The position numbers and the translations under genes were made by a program. Below, one piece after another: positions 1 to 6,014 of a stretch of DNA of 8,812 nucleotides. The number at the start of each line of letters is the position of its first letter. Within the stretch, counting starts at the first letter, position 1. Origin of the DNA: Candidatus Falkowiibacteriota bacterium (GTDB lineage Bacteria; Patescibacteriota; Patescibacteriia; CAIXNZ01; JADLGS01); assembly GCA_020849205.1 (NCBI GenBank), contig JADLGS010000088.1:1-8812 (forward strand). Direction: 5' to 3'. Under the pieces are notes generated by a model. The model was not told the DNA's origin. It was given only the letters and a program-made list of their open reading frames with translations, and did no database searches.

Positions 1-1
1 G

Positions 2-478
2 ATCGGATCGTATAATGTGTTGTTTATCAATCTTTTGGGAGAGTTGTTTATGAAAGATGAAGTGAGTAATCCTTTTGTAGAAATCAAAAAGATTCTCAAA
101 GTGTATGAGGACAAGAACATTCATGCAACTTTCGTCGACTTTCACGCAGAAACCACTTCTGAAAAAATGGCGTTTGGGTATAGCGTTGATGGTAAAGTCT
201 CTTGCGTCTTTGGTACGCACACGCACATTCCAACTGCTGATGAAAGAATCTTACCCCATGGAACGGGATATGTGACGGATGTCGGATTTTGCGGGCCACT
301 TGATTCTGTGATTGGAGTGCAGATTGATCCCGCGATTCACAATTTCACACATCACACCAAAGCTCGAGCGGGGATTGTAGAAAGTGGAGCCAAATTTCTT
401 AACGCCCTGCATGTACGAATTGATACTCAAACAGGAACATGCACGCACATACAACGAATTTCTAAAATGTATAATTAA
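2..478 (+). CDS. ymdB: YmdB-family metallophosphoesterase, 3' part (5' end outside window)
   Basis: This is the C-terminal ~158 residues of a TIGR00282/YmdB-type calcineurin-like phosphodiesterase. The frame is open from base 2 with no credible start, so the gene begins upstream; against the ~260-residue family about 100 N-terminal residues are missing. Family landmarks are an INLLG strand near the start, VDFHAETTSEKMAFG (whose His is a metal ligand in the family), GTHTHIPTADERILP (the paired His ligands) and the YVTDVGFCGPLDSVIG block. The Bacillus subtilis homologue hydrolyses 2',3'-cyclic nucleotides and affects biofilm and sporulation behaviour; the same chemistry here is inference from conserved ligands. 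It lies 11 bases upstream of hup, suggesting co-transcription, and rny, its usual Firmicutes neighbour, is 1.7 kb downstream. The symbol follows B. subtilis; the unrelated E. coli ymdB is a macrodomain protein. Confidence 0.92.
   Translation: MGSYNVLFINLLGELFMKDEVSNPFVEIKKILKVYEDKNIHATFVDFHAETTSEKMAFGYSVDGKVSCVFGTHTHIPTADERILPHGTGYVTDVGFCGPLDSVIGVQIDPAIHNFTHHTKARAGIVESGAKFLNALHVRIDTQTGTCTHIQRISKMYN
470..475 (+). promoter_or_regulatory. possible -10 box for hup
   Basis: A perfect TATAAT lies across the end of the upstream gene, 14 bases before the hup ATG. The hexamer 17 bases upstream (ACATAC) is a poor -35. If used, transcription would start about 8 bases before the hup start, giving an almost leaderless message; this would fit the absence of a Shine-Dalgarno sequence. 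The site is AT-rich and could be chance. Confidence 0.25.
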
Positions 479-489
479 TTTATTTTTTT

Positions 490-816
490 ATGAATAAAGC
501 ACAGCTCATTTCAATGATTGCCAACAAGACGGGTGTAGCAAAACCCGCAGTTGAGCAAACGATCAACGCAGTGTTTGATGAAATCATCGACACGCTCAAG
601 AAAAAAGAAGAGGTTACGATCGCTGGATTTGGAACTTTTTCTGCAAAAGAACGTCACGCTCGAATGGGAGTTAATCCTTTGAAGCCAACAGAAAAAATTC
701 AAATGCCTGCAACAGTGGTGCCAAAGTTTAAAGCAGGTAAGACGCTCAAAGACGCGCTCAAGGCTATTGTTCACGCGCCAAATACGCAAAATCAAAACAG
801 AACAGAAACGGTGTAA
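490..816 (+). CDS. hup: HU-family DNA-binding protein
   Basis: A 108-residue histone-like protein that binds and bends DNA as a dimer in the nucleoid. The whole HU/IHF fold is present: N-terminal helices (MNKAQLISMIANKTGVAKPAV, residues 1-21), the AGFGTF signature at 45-50, a DNA-binding beta arm with the Asn-Pro pair at 62-63 (the proline that intercalates into DNA in the family), and the C-terminal PKFKAGKTLKDAL at 78-90. It exceeds the usual ~90 residues by a polar tail rich in Asn, Gln and Thr (about 95-108). The ATG start fits the family N-terminus exactly, but only a T-rich stretch precedes it and no Shine-Dalgarno is visible. It sits 11 bases after the YmdB-family gene and is followed by a hairpin. 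HU rather than IHF is preferred because no partner subunit is present; that distinction is not certain. Confidence 0.95.
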   Translation: MNKAQLISMIANKTGVAKPAVEQTINAVFDEIIDTLKKKEEVTIAGFGTFSAKERHARMGVNPLKPTEKIQMPATVVPKFKAGKTLKDALKAIVHAPNTQNQNRTETV

Positions 817-822
817 CATAAT

Positions 823-852
823 AAACGTCATCCAAGTACTGGGTGACGTTTT
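823..852 (+). terminator. hairpin terminator after hup
   Basis: AAACGTCATCC pairs with GGGTGACGTTT (11 bp, one G-T wobble) around a 7-base loop, 6 bases after the hup stop. The T-run is short (four T), so termination may be inefficient, but the position suits the end of the ymdB-hup transcript. Confidence 0.65.
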
Positions 853-857
853 GTATT

Positions 858-890
858 AAAAAAGCCCCCCGAGGTACTCTCGAGGGGGCT
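858..890 (-). terminator. intrinsic terminator for the minus-strand gene
   Basis: AGCCCCC pairs with GGGGGCT, extended by CGAG/CTCG across a single bulged A, with loop GTACT. The run of six A on the plus strand becomes a U-tract after the hairpin when read on the minus strand. It lies 26 bases past the stop of the 315-residue gene and faces the hup terminator, so the two convergent transcripts are separated. Confidence 0.85.
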
Positions 891-915
891 GGAATTCACG
901 ATGCCCTAGTAGGAG

Positions 916-1863
916 TTAGGCAGCGCGAACATTGCGTGCGAGGACGCGTGTTGGGAAAAATCGCTTGAACGCGATCCGAGGAAGCAGTGCCCGCGTCGGC
1001 TTGAATTTCGCGCGATTCGACATCTGACGCATACGTACTTTCAACGCTTGCCCGCGAAGCCGTTGATCCATCGGGACGTTGTTTTTGTTTTCCTCTCTCA
1101 GAATGTGTTGCATGATCACTTCATCGCGAATACGAGTCGCTTCTGTATTACGCTGAATCATTTCGTTAAGCTTTTCGCGACACGCGAGACAGACTGTATC
1201 GCCGCCATAACTCAACTCAAGTCCAAGCGCTTCAAGTTGTCTGTGTCCAATTGAAGTAAGAATCTCCCAATATGGCGCCTTAACTTCAGCGGACAATTTT
1301 GCCTGCTGGCCATTTTCTTCATAGTTAATGGCAATCAGCTTTGAGTACTGAGTGGCAACTGGGTGCGGCGTGTCGGGTTGCGAAAACATAGCTGGGTGAA
1401 GCGCGCAAACGATTTCATCATCGTAAATGTCAAAGCGTCGACGAAAATCAAAATCTGAGTCGAGGTCGTGCATTGCATCTTCAATGAACTCAAGCGCTTT
1501 TTCGTAGCGACTAATGATCTTGTTAAGAATTTCATCAGCTTCTTCGCGAGTGCGTTGGTGCTTTTTTGCATTTTGCGCTCGTGTTTGCGCCATCACTTTT
1601 TCCGCTTCATCGTGCGAATCAGAAGCTGCGTCCTCTTGATTACTTGAATCAGCTTGAATGGCTGCGTTTTTTGCAGCTTCATTTTCAGCGTCATCTGTGA
1701 ATTGTGCAGAGGCGCTTGGGGTAGATGTTTTGGTTTTGCCACTCGAAAACAAATCCTCGTCATTTTCCAAGGCAGATGGCTTTGTGCCGGACGTACCTTT
1801 TTTGGCGCGAGTCTTTTTTTGATTTGGACCGATCGTTGGTTTGATTGGTTGTGATTTTCCCAT
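916..1863 (-). CDS. uncharacterised protein, disordered N-terminus and Arg-rich C-terminus
   Basis: I do not recognise this 315-residue protein. Residues 1-110 are low-complexity and polar: first Lys-rich (PNQKKTRAKKG), then Ser/Asp/Glu/Ala-rich, probably disordered. Residues 105-255 look folded and mainly helical, with an acidic stretch (DAMHDLDSDFDF, 129-140) and a CLAC motif (225-228); with only Cys153 elsewhere, a complete zinc finger is not evident unless His residues or a second chain contribute. The last 60 residues are strongly basic (RLRGQALKVRMRQ, then FKRFFPTRVLARNVRAA), suggesting nucleic-acid or membrane-surface contact; this is inference. No signal peptide or membrane helix is seen. 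An in-frame ATG at 1875 is possible, but it overlaps the GGAGGA ribosome binding site at 1868-1873, which is well placed for the ATG at 1863. The gene is monocistronic, with its own promoter and terminator. Confidence 0.8.
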   Translation of the reverse strand: MGKSQPIKPTIGPNQKKTRAKKGTSGTKPSALENDEDLFSSGKTKTSTPSASAQFTDDAENEAAKNAAIQADSSNQEDAASDSHDEAEKVMAQTRAQNAKKHQRTREEADEILNKIISRYEKALEFIEDAMHDLDSDFDFRRRFDIYDDEIVCALHPAMFSQPDTPHPVATQYSKLIAINYEENGQQAKLSAEVKAPYWEILTSIGHRQLEALGLELSYGGDTVCLACREKLNEMIQRNTEATRIRDEVIMQHILREENKNNVPMDQRLRGQALKVRMRQMSNRAKFKPTRALLPRIAFKRFFPTRVLARNVRAA

Positions 1864-1867
1864 ATAT

Positions 1868-1873
1868 TCCTCC
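1868..1873 (-). promoter_or_regulatory. Shine-Dalgarno that sets the start at 1863
   Basis: On the minus strand the sequence reads ATGGAGGAATATATG: GGAGG lies 5 bases before the second ATG. An upstream ATG begins inside the site itself, so it could not be served by it. Confidence 0.7.
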
Positions 1874-1935
1874 ATTACGGGGGTTGATGTTAAAGGGCAA
1901 TGCCGCGTGTATTTCCTACGTACACATGACAGCTG

Positions 1936-1964
1936 AATGTATCATAGGAGAGGAGGAATGTCAA
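1936..1964 (-). promoter_or_regulatory. promoter of the 315-residue unknown gene
   Basis: On the minus strand: perfect -35 TTGACA (1959-1964), a 17-base spacer, -10 TACATT (1936-1941). The predicted start of transcription is near 1929, about 65 bases before the ATG. The -10 region reads ATGATACATTCAGCTG, almost the same as the promoter at 5927-5955. Confidence 0.8.
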
Positions 1965-1967
1965 GAT

Positions 1968-1996
1968 TTGCCTAATTCTTAATCCTCTGGTACAGT
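1968..1996 (+). promoter_or_regulatory. candidate rny promoter
   Basis: TTGCCT (1968-1973), a 17-base spacer and TACAGT (1991-1996) resemble, more weakly, the TTGACA-N17-TACATT promoters of this window. It is back-to-back with the minus-strand promoter, so one regulator could affect both. No better candidate was found nearer to rny. Confidence 0.4.
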
Positions 1997-2034
1997 ATAG
2001 CTATTAAACAATACACAAGAGACAGTTGATATTC

Positions 2035-2124
2035 ATGAAGTTTAATGCCCCTATTTACAAAAAGTTTGTCGCTTATTGTCACATGATTATTCGCAAATCT
2101 AGCGCATTTCTTCTCGTATTTTAA
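2035..2124 (+). CDS. possible 29-residue leader peptide upstream of rny
   Basis: An ATG opens a 29-codon frame (MKFNAPIYKKFVAYC...) ending in TAA, inside the predicted rny leader. The peptide is basic and aromatic with a hydrophobic end (AFLLVF). Only a weak purine stretch (AAGAGA) precedes it, at poor distance. It may be chance; it is listed because it fills the middle of an otherwise unexplained leader and ends at the first leader hairpin. Confidence 0.2.
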   Translation: MKFNAPIYKKFVAYCHMIIRKSSAFLLVF

Positions 2125-2141
2125 TCACGATTCTATCGTGA
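2125..2141 (+). promoter_or_regulatory. small perfect hairpin in the rny leader
   Basis: TCACGAT and ATCGTGA form a perfect 7-bp inverted repeat around TCT, followed by ATTTT. As DNA it could be an operator; as RNA a hairpin or weak attenuator 55 bases before rny. Function not established. Confidence 0.35.
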
Positions 2142-2171
2142 ATTTTGGCATGCAACTTTATGAAGCACAAC

Positions 2172-2190
2172 ATCTCTTATTAACAGAGAT
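2172..2190 (+). promoter_or_regulatory. hairpin just before the rny start
   Basis: ATCTCT pairs with AGAGAT around a 7-base loop, ending 5 bases before the rny ATG. The only purine-rich stretch upstream of rny (AGAGA) lies in the 3' arm, so folding would hide it from the ribosome. The stem is only 6 bp and AT-rich. Confidence 0.3.
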
Positions 2191-2195
2191 ATTTT

Positions 2196-3728
2196 ATGAA
2201 TTCAATTTTTACCGCATTCATCTCTGCGATTGTTAGTTTAGCTCTTGGTGGCGTGATTGGATATTTAGTACGCAAAAACTTTGTATCAAAGTCACTGGGG
2301 CAAGCAGAACAAAAAGCAGAAAAGATACTTGCGCAAGCAAAGGATAGCGAATCAACAATTTTACTTGAAGCAAAAGAAAAGGCTATCAAGATTATTGATG
2401 ACGCTAAGAACGAAGAAAAGGAACGTCGAGAAGAACTCAAAGTTGCGCAAACAAGGCTAGAGCAACGTGAATCAAAATTTGATCAAAAAATTTTGGAGCT
2501 TGAGGAAAAGCAAAATACATTAACACTCAAAACAAAAGAGCTTGATGAGGCCAAGGAGCGACTTTCAAAGACTCAAGAAGAACAGCTACAAAAATTAGAA
2601 ACAATCGCTGGGTTTACTCGCGACAAAGCAGAAGAAGTGTTGCTTCGTCATGCAGAAAAGATTTACAAAGAATCTTTGCTTTCGCGCATGAAAAAGTTGG
2701 AAGAGGAAAACGCGCTTGAGCTTGAGAAGCGCGCCAAGGATAAGCTCGCGCAGGTGATTGCTCGCATTGTGGTGTCGCACGCTTCAGAGACAACAACCAC
2801 AGCAGTAGATATTCCAAGCGAAGACATGAAAGGAAGAATCATTGGAAAAGAGGGAAGAAATATTCGCGCAATCGAACTACTTACGGGTTGTGAACTTATT
2901 ATCGACGATACGCCAAATGTTATTACTGTTTCAAGTTTTTCTCCTATCCGAAGACACGTCGCAAAGCGTTCGCTTGAAGCGTTGATTGCGGATGGACGCA
3001 TTCAACCATCTCGCATCGAAGATGCAATCGAAAGCGCCAAGAAAAATATTGCGCTTGAAATCAAGAAGGCTGGTGAAGATGCTTTGTATGAAGCAGGTAT
3101 TGCGAGTGGAATTGATCCAAAGCTTGTGCAACTCCTTGGTCGCATGAAGTTTAGAACAAGTTATGGTCAAAACGTATTGCAACACTCAATCGAAGTTTCG
3201 TTGATTGCTGGCGCGCTTGCCGAAGAACTCAAAGCAGATGCGCAAGTCTGTAAAATTGGAGGACTCTTTCATGACATCGGAAAAGCAGTTGATCATGAAA
3301 TCAAAGGTGGTCATCCAGAAATTGGCTATGACATCATGAAAAAATTTGGATTGTCAGAAAATATCGCCTATCATTCTATTGCTCATCATGAAGATAATCC
3401 TGCGACGCTTGAAGGACATATTTGTAAGATCGCGGATGCAATTTCTGGTGGTCGTCCGGGCGCTCGTAAAGATACACTACAAAATTATATTCAACGTTTA
3501 CAAGAACTTGAATCAGTTGCGGGAAGTTTTGAGGGAATTGATAAAGTATTTGCTATCCGCGCGGGACGCGAAGTTCGCGTTTTCGTGAATCCGTCACAAC
3601 TTGATGATATTGGAGCAGCAAAACTTGCTCGAGACATTGCCTCAAAAATTGAAGCAGAGCTTAACTATCCAGGAGAAATCAAAGTTACGCTTATTCGCGA
3701 AAATAGAATTACTGAGTTCGCTCGATAA
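2196..3728 (+). CDS. rny: ribonuclease Y
   Basis: A 510-residue membrane-anchored endoribonuclease that starts mRNA decay, close to the usual ~520. An N-terminal membrane helix (residues 4-25) is followed by a long charged coiled coil (about 35-195). The KH domain carries GRIIGKEGRNIRA (213-225) with ELIIDD after it. The HD domain (about 325-420) has His330, GLFHDIGKAVDHE (356-368, with the His-Asp metal pair 359-360), IAHHED (395-400) and ADAISGGRPGARKDTLQNYI (413-432). The C-terminal family block runs FAIRAGREVRVFV to YPGEIKVTLIRE. All catalytic and RNA-binding motifs are intact. The ATG at 2196 gives the expected short N-terminus before the membrane helix, but no clear Shine-Dalgarno is present. 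It is probably expressed alone: an inverted-repeat element follows and infB has its own promoter. A YmdB-family gene, its usual partner, is nearby but not adjacent. Confidence 0.97.
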   Translation: MNSIFTAFISAIVSLALGGVIGYLVRKNFVSKSLGQAEQKAEKILAQAKDSESTILLEAKEKAIKIIDDAKNEEKERREELKVAQTRLEQRESKFDQKILELEEKQNTLTLKTKELDEAKERLSKTQEEQLQKLETIAGFTRDKAEEVLLRHAEKIYKESLLSRMKKLEEENALELEKRAKDKLAQVIARIVVSHASETTTTAVDIPSEDMKGRIIGKEGRNIRAIELLTGCELIIDDTPNVITVSSFSPIRRHVAKRSLEALIADGRIQPSRIEDAIESAKKNIALEIKKAGEDALYEAGIASGIDPKLVQLLGRMKFRTSYGQNVLQHSIEVSLIAGALAEELKADAQVCKIGGLFHDIGKAVDHEIKGGHPEIGYDIMKKFGLSENIAYHSIAHHEDNPATLEGHICKIADAISGGRPGARKDTLQNYIQRLQELESVAGSFEGIDKVFAIRAGREVRVFVNPSQLDDIGAAKLARDIASKIEAELNYPGEIKVTLIRENRITEFAR

Positions 3729-3741
3729 TTCAAAAAAAATG

Positions 3742-3825
3742 TACGTCATCCTGAGCGTAGCTGAAGGATCTGCTCAATCGTAGATTCTTCGATGCACTGC
3801 GTTTACTCAGAATGACGTATTTTTT
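3742..3825 (+). repeat. inverted-repeat element acting as likely rny terminator
   Basis: TACGTCATCCTGAG (3742-3755) and CTCAGAATGACGTA (3806-3819) are 14-base ends, complementary except for one wobble. A second nested pair, GAAGGATCT (3763-3771) and AGATTCTTC (3782-3790), also has one wobble. The whole forms a two-tier hairpin of about 78 bases, flanked by A8 on the left and T6 (3820-3825) on the right, so it can serve as a terminator, possibly in both directions. From memory, the GTCATCCTGAGC...GAAGGATCT core resembles a small non-coding repeat scattered through many unrelated bacterial genomes; I cannot confirm that here. Its core reappears in the terminator at 7372-7403. Confidence 0.7.
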
Positions 3826-3858
3826 ATATTTCTAGATTTTTGAGCTATGTACTTATAC

Positions 3859-3887
3859 TGGACAAGATGCAAAATATAGCGTATTAT
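3859..3887 (+). promoter_or_regulatory. infB promoter, nearly leaderless
   Basis: TGGACA (3859-3864), a 17-base spacer and TATTAT (3882-3887). Transcription would start around 3893-3895, only a few bases before the infB ATG at 3897, implying a leaderless or near-leaderless message. No Shine-Dalgarno is present, in agreement. Confidence 0.6.
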
Positions 3888-3896
3888 AAGCGCATT

Positions 3897-5888
3897 ATGA
3901 ATGTAACAGAACTAGCAAGAAAATTAGGAGTACGATCATCAGAAGAACTTTTGGAGTTACTTCCTGATTTTGGTTTTGACGTCGGTAAACGCGCCATCAA
4001 AGTTGATGACAAAATTGCTTCAGCAATTATTAAAGCGTGGCCACGCATTCAAAAAGAATTGGATTTTCGTAAACGTGAACAAGAAAAGAAACGTTTAGAA
4101 CAAGAAAAGCTCTTGCGTCAGCAAATGCAGACCGTCGTAACGGTGCCATCGGTAGTGACGGTAAAAGATTTCGCTACGCTCATCAACATTCCAGTAGCAA
4201 ATGTGATCAAGTCATTGATGAAAAACGGAATTATGGCAACGCTTAATGAGCGTATTGATTTTGATACTGCTACTATTATTGCAGATGAATTTGGCGTAAC
4301 CATTCACGCTTCAAGTGAAGAGGTGCAAGAAGAAGTTGCGACTGGCGATCGTCTTAAAGCGCATATCGAAGGTGATAGTAAGGTTATGAAGCGTCCACCT
4401 ATCATTGTTATCATGGGACACGTTGACCACGGTAAAACTCGATTACTCGACTCGATTCGTAGCGCTAATGTTATGGAAGGTGAAGCGGGTGGTATCACGC
4501 AACACATTGGTGCGTATCAAGTTGTTCGTAATGGCAAGACTATTACGTTTATCGATACTCCGGGTCACGAAGCGTTTACCGCTATGCGTTCGCGTGGAGC
4601 AAAAGTTGCCGACATCGCGATTCTTGTAGTTGCGGCCGATGATTCAATTCAACCACAAACCAAAGAAGCGATCAAAATTATTAAAGCGGCGGGATTGCCG
4701 ATGATTGTTGCAATCAACAAAATTGATAAACCAGAAGCGAATATTGAAAAAGTAAAAACTGATCTTGCTACAGAAAATTTAATTCCAGAAGAGTGGGGTG
4801 GAAATACCATGATACAACCAATTTCCGCGAAATCTGGACTCAATATCGACAAGTTGCTCGATAGCATTTTGCTTATTGATGAAATGGAATCCGCAAAAAT
4901 TATTGCAAACCCAGACAAAGCAGCGGCAGGAACTATTATTGAATCGCACGTTGATAAGGGCGAGGGTCCTGTGGCAACTGTTTTGGTGCAATCAGGAACT
5001 CTTAAAGTTGGCGATCAACTCATGATTAATGATGTGTTTTATGGAAAGGTGCGCGCGCTCAAAGATTTTACCGGTAAAGATGTTAAAGAAGCAGCGCCTT
5101 CTGTTCCAGTAAAAATTCTTGGACTCAAGACTGCTCCAAAAGTTGGAGATCTCGTAGAGGTACAAGAAGGTAAAATTTCTCGTGATTCAAAAAAGACAAC
5201 GACAGCGGATTTGATTCACAAAGAAAAATCTGTGGTTTCAAATGTTACAAAACAAACTAATGATGAAGAAGGGGAGTCAAAGATTCCTACGCTCAAAGCG
5301 ATTATCAAAGCCGATATGCTTGGATCACTGGAAGTGTTGGTTGAGTCGCTTGAAAAACTTTCAACAGACAAAGTAAAAGTAAAAATTTTGCAAAAAGGTT
5401 TGGGCAACATTACGGATAACGACGTAACTCGCGCGGCAGACGAACAAGCAATGTTACTTGCGTTTCACGTGAAGCCTTTGGCATCAGCGCAACACCTTGC
5501 AAATGAAAGAGATGTTGTAATCAGCTCGCACACAGTCATCTACCATCTTATTGATGAAGTGAAGGCAAAGATCGCGACCATTGTTAAACCAGAACTCGAA
5601 AAGCGCGTTATTGGAAAAGTGCAGGTGCTTGCGATTTTCAAAGCTGATAAAAAGACGATGGTGTTTGGCGGAAAGGTGCTTGAAGGAAAAATTACAATCA
5701 AAACTAAGTGTGACATTATTCGTAATGGCACGCTCTACGAAACCGGAACCATTACTGGACTTCAGTCAGGTAAAATGGCGGTCCAAGAAGTTGCTAACGG
5801 AAACGATTGTGGTATCGCGTATAGTGGATCAAGCGATGTGGCAGTTGGCGATATCCTCGAAGTCTTTGAAGAAAAAATCATTAAATAA
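3897..5888 (+). CDS. infB: translation initiation factor IF-2
   Basis: A 663-residue GTPase that brings initiator tRNA to the ribosome and promotes subunit joining. A short N-terminal IF2_N-like module (MNVTELARKLGV, 1-12) and a charged helix (55-76) precede the second IF2_N domain (about 84-142). The G domain has G1 GHVDHGKT (174-181), switch I GGITQHIG (198-205), G3 DTPGHE (220-225), G4 NKID (274-277) and G5 SAKSG (310-314). Domain II, the linker and the C-terminal initiator-tRNA-binding domain follow and look complete. It is shorter than E. coli (890) or B. subtilis (716), the missing length being the variable N-terminal region. The frame is open further upstream to 3840, but that extension crosses the promoter and lacks family character; the ATG at 3897 gives the canonical MNVTELA start. 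It is monocistronic: a terminator follows directly. Confidence 0.97.
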   Translation: MNVTELARKLGVRSSEELLELLPDFGFDVGKRAIKVDDKIASAIIKAWPRIQKELDFRKREQEKKRLEQEKLLRQQMQTVVTVPSVVTVKDFATLINIPVANVIKSLMKNGIMATLNERIDFDTATIIADEFGVTIHASSEEVQEEVATGDRLKAHIEGDSKVMKRPPIIVIMGHVDHGKTRLLDSIRSANVMEGEAGGITQHIGAYQVVRNGKTITFIDTPGHEAFTAMRSRGAKVADIAILVVAADDSIQPQTKEAIKIIKAAGLPMIVAINKIDKPEANIEKVKTDLATENLIPEEWGGNTMIQPISAKSGLNIDKLLDSILLIDEMESAKIIANPDKAAAGTIIESHVDKGEGPVATVLVQSGTLKVGDQLMINDVFYGKVRALKDFTGKDVKEAAPSVPVKILGLKTAPKVGDLVEVQEGKISRDSKKTTTADLIHKEKSVVSNVTKQTNDEEGESKIPTLKAIIKADMLGSLEVLVESLEKLSTDKVKVKILQKGLGNITDNDVTRAADEQAMLLAFHVKPLASAQHLANERDVVISSHTVIYHLIDEVKAKIATIVKPELEKRVIGKVQVLAIFKADKKTMVFGGKVLEGKITIKTKCDIIRNGTLYETGTITGLQSGKMAVQEVANGNDCGIAYSGSSDVAVGDILEVFEEKIIK

Positions 5889-5893
5889 AAAAT

Positions 5894-5925
5894 ACCCCCT
5901 CAATCGTTTGATGAGGGGTGTTTTT
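5894..5925 (+). terminator. intrinsic terminator of infB
   Basis: ACCCCCTCA pairs with TGAGGGGT (one bulged C) around a short loop, followed by a T-rich tract, 6 bases after the infB stop. The T-run is separated by a single A from the -35 of the next promoter, an extremely tight junction. Confidence 0.85.
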
Positions 5926-5926
5926 A

Positions 5927-5955
5927 TTGACAAAATCAATGATTCATGATACATT
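5927..5955 (+). promoter_or_regulatory. promoter of the membrane/transglycosylase-like pair
   Basis: Perfect -35 TTGACA (5927-5932), a 17-base spacer, -10 TACATT (5950-5955). The -10 context ATGATACATTAAGCTG differs at only one position from the promoter at 1936-1964. The leader is about 53 bases and ends in AGGAGG (6001-6006), 8 bases before the ATG at 6015. Confidence 0.8.
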
Positions 5956-6014
5956 AAGCTGATTTCGTACATATTAACAATTTACCCAATATTAGCGCAC
6001 AGGAGGCGCCAGAT

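Larger units (their letters stand above)
1876..2195. other. divergent intergenic region and long rny leader
   Basis: These 320 bases separate the minus-strand gene from rny. They hold a strong minus-strand promoter, a weaker plus-strand promoter candidate whose -35 starts 3 bases beyond the minus -35, a possible 29-codon upstream reading frame, and two small hairpins before the rny start. No RNA gene or known riboswitch was recognised. If the plus promoter is correct, rny has a leader of roughly 190 bases, long for this compact window. Confidence 0.5.

Noticed and set aside
511..831. 106-codon minus-strand frame opposite hup
   Set aside because: HU is certain on the plus strand; the antisense product is low-complexity with no start signal.
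3742..3819. Insertion sequence with terminal inverted repeats
   Set aside because: It is far too short and encodes no transposase; at most a non-autonomous repeat.
3840..3896. N-terminal extension of infB from a TTG at 3840
   Set aside because: It crosses the infB promoter, has no ribosome binding site, and the ATG at 3897 begins the canonical MNVTELA sequence.
5581..5949. 122-codon plus-strand frame overlapping the end of infB
   Set aside because: It lies inside the conserved C-terminal domain of IF-2 and runs through the infB terminator and into the next promoter.
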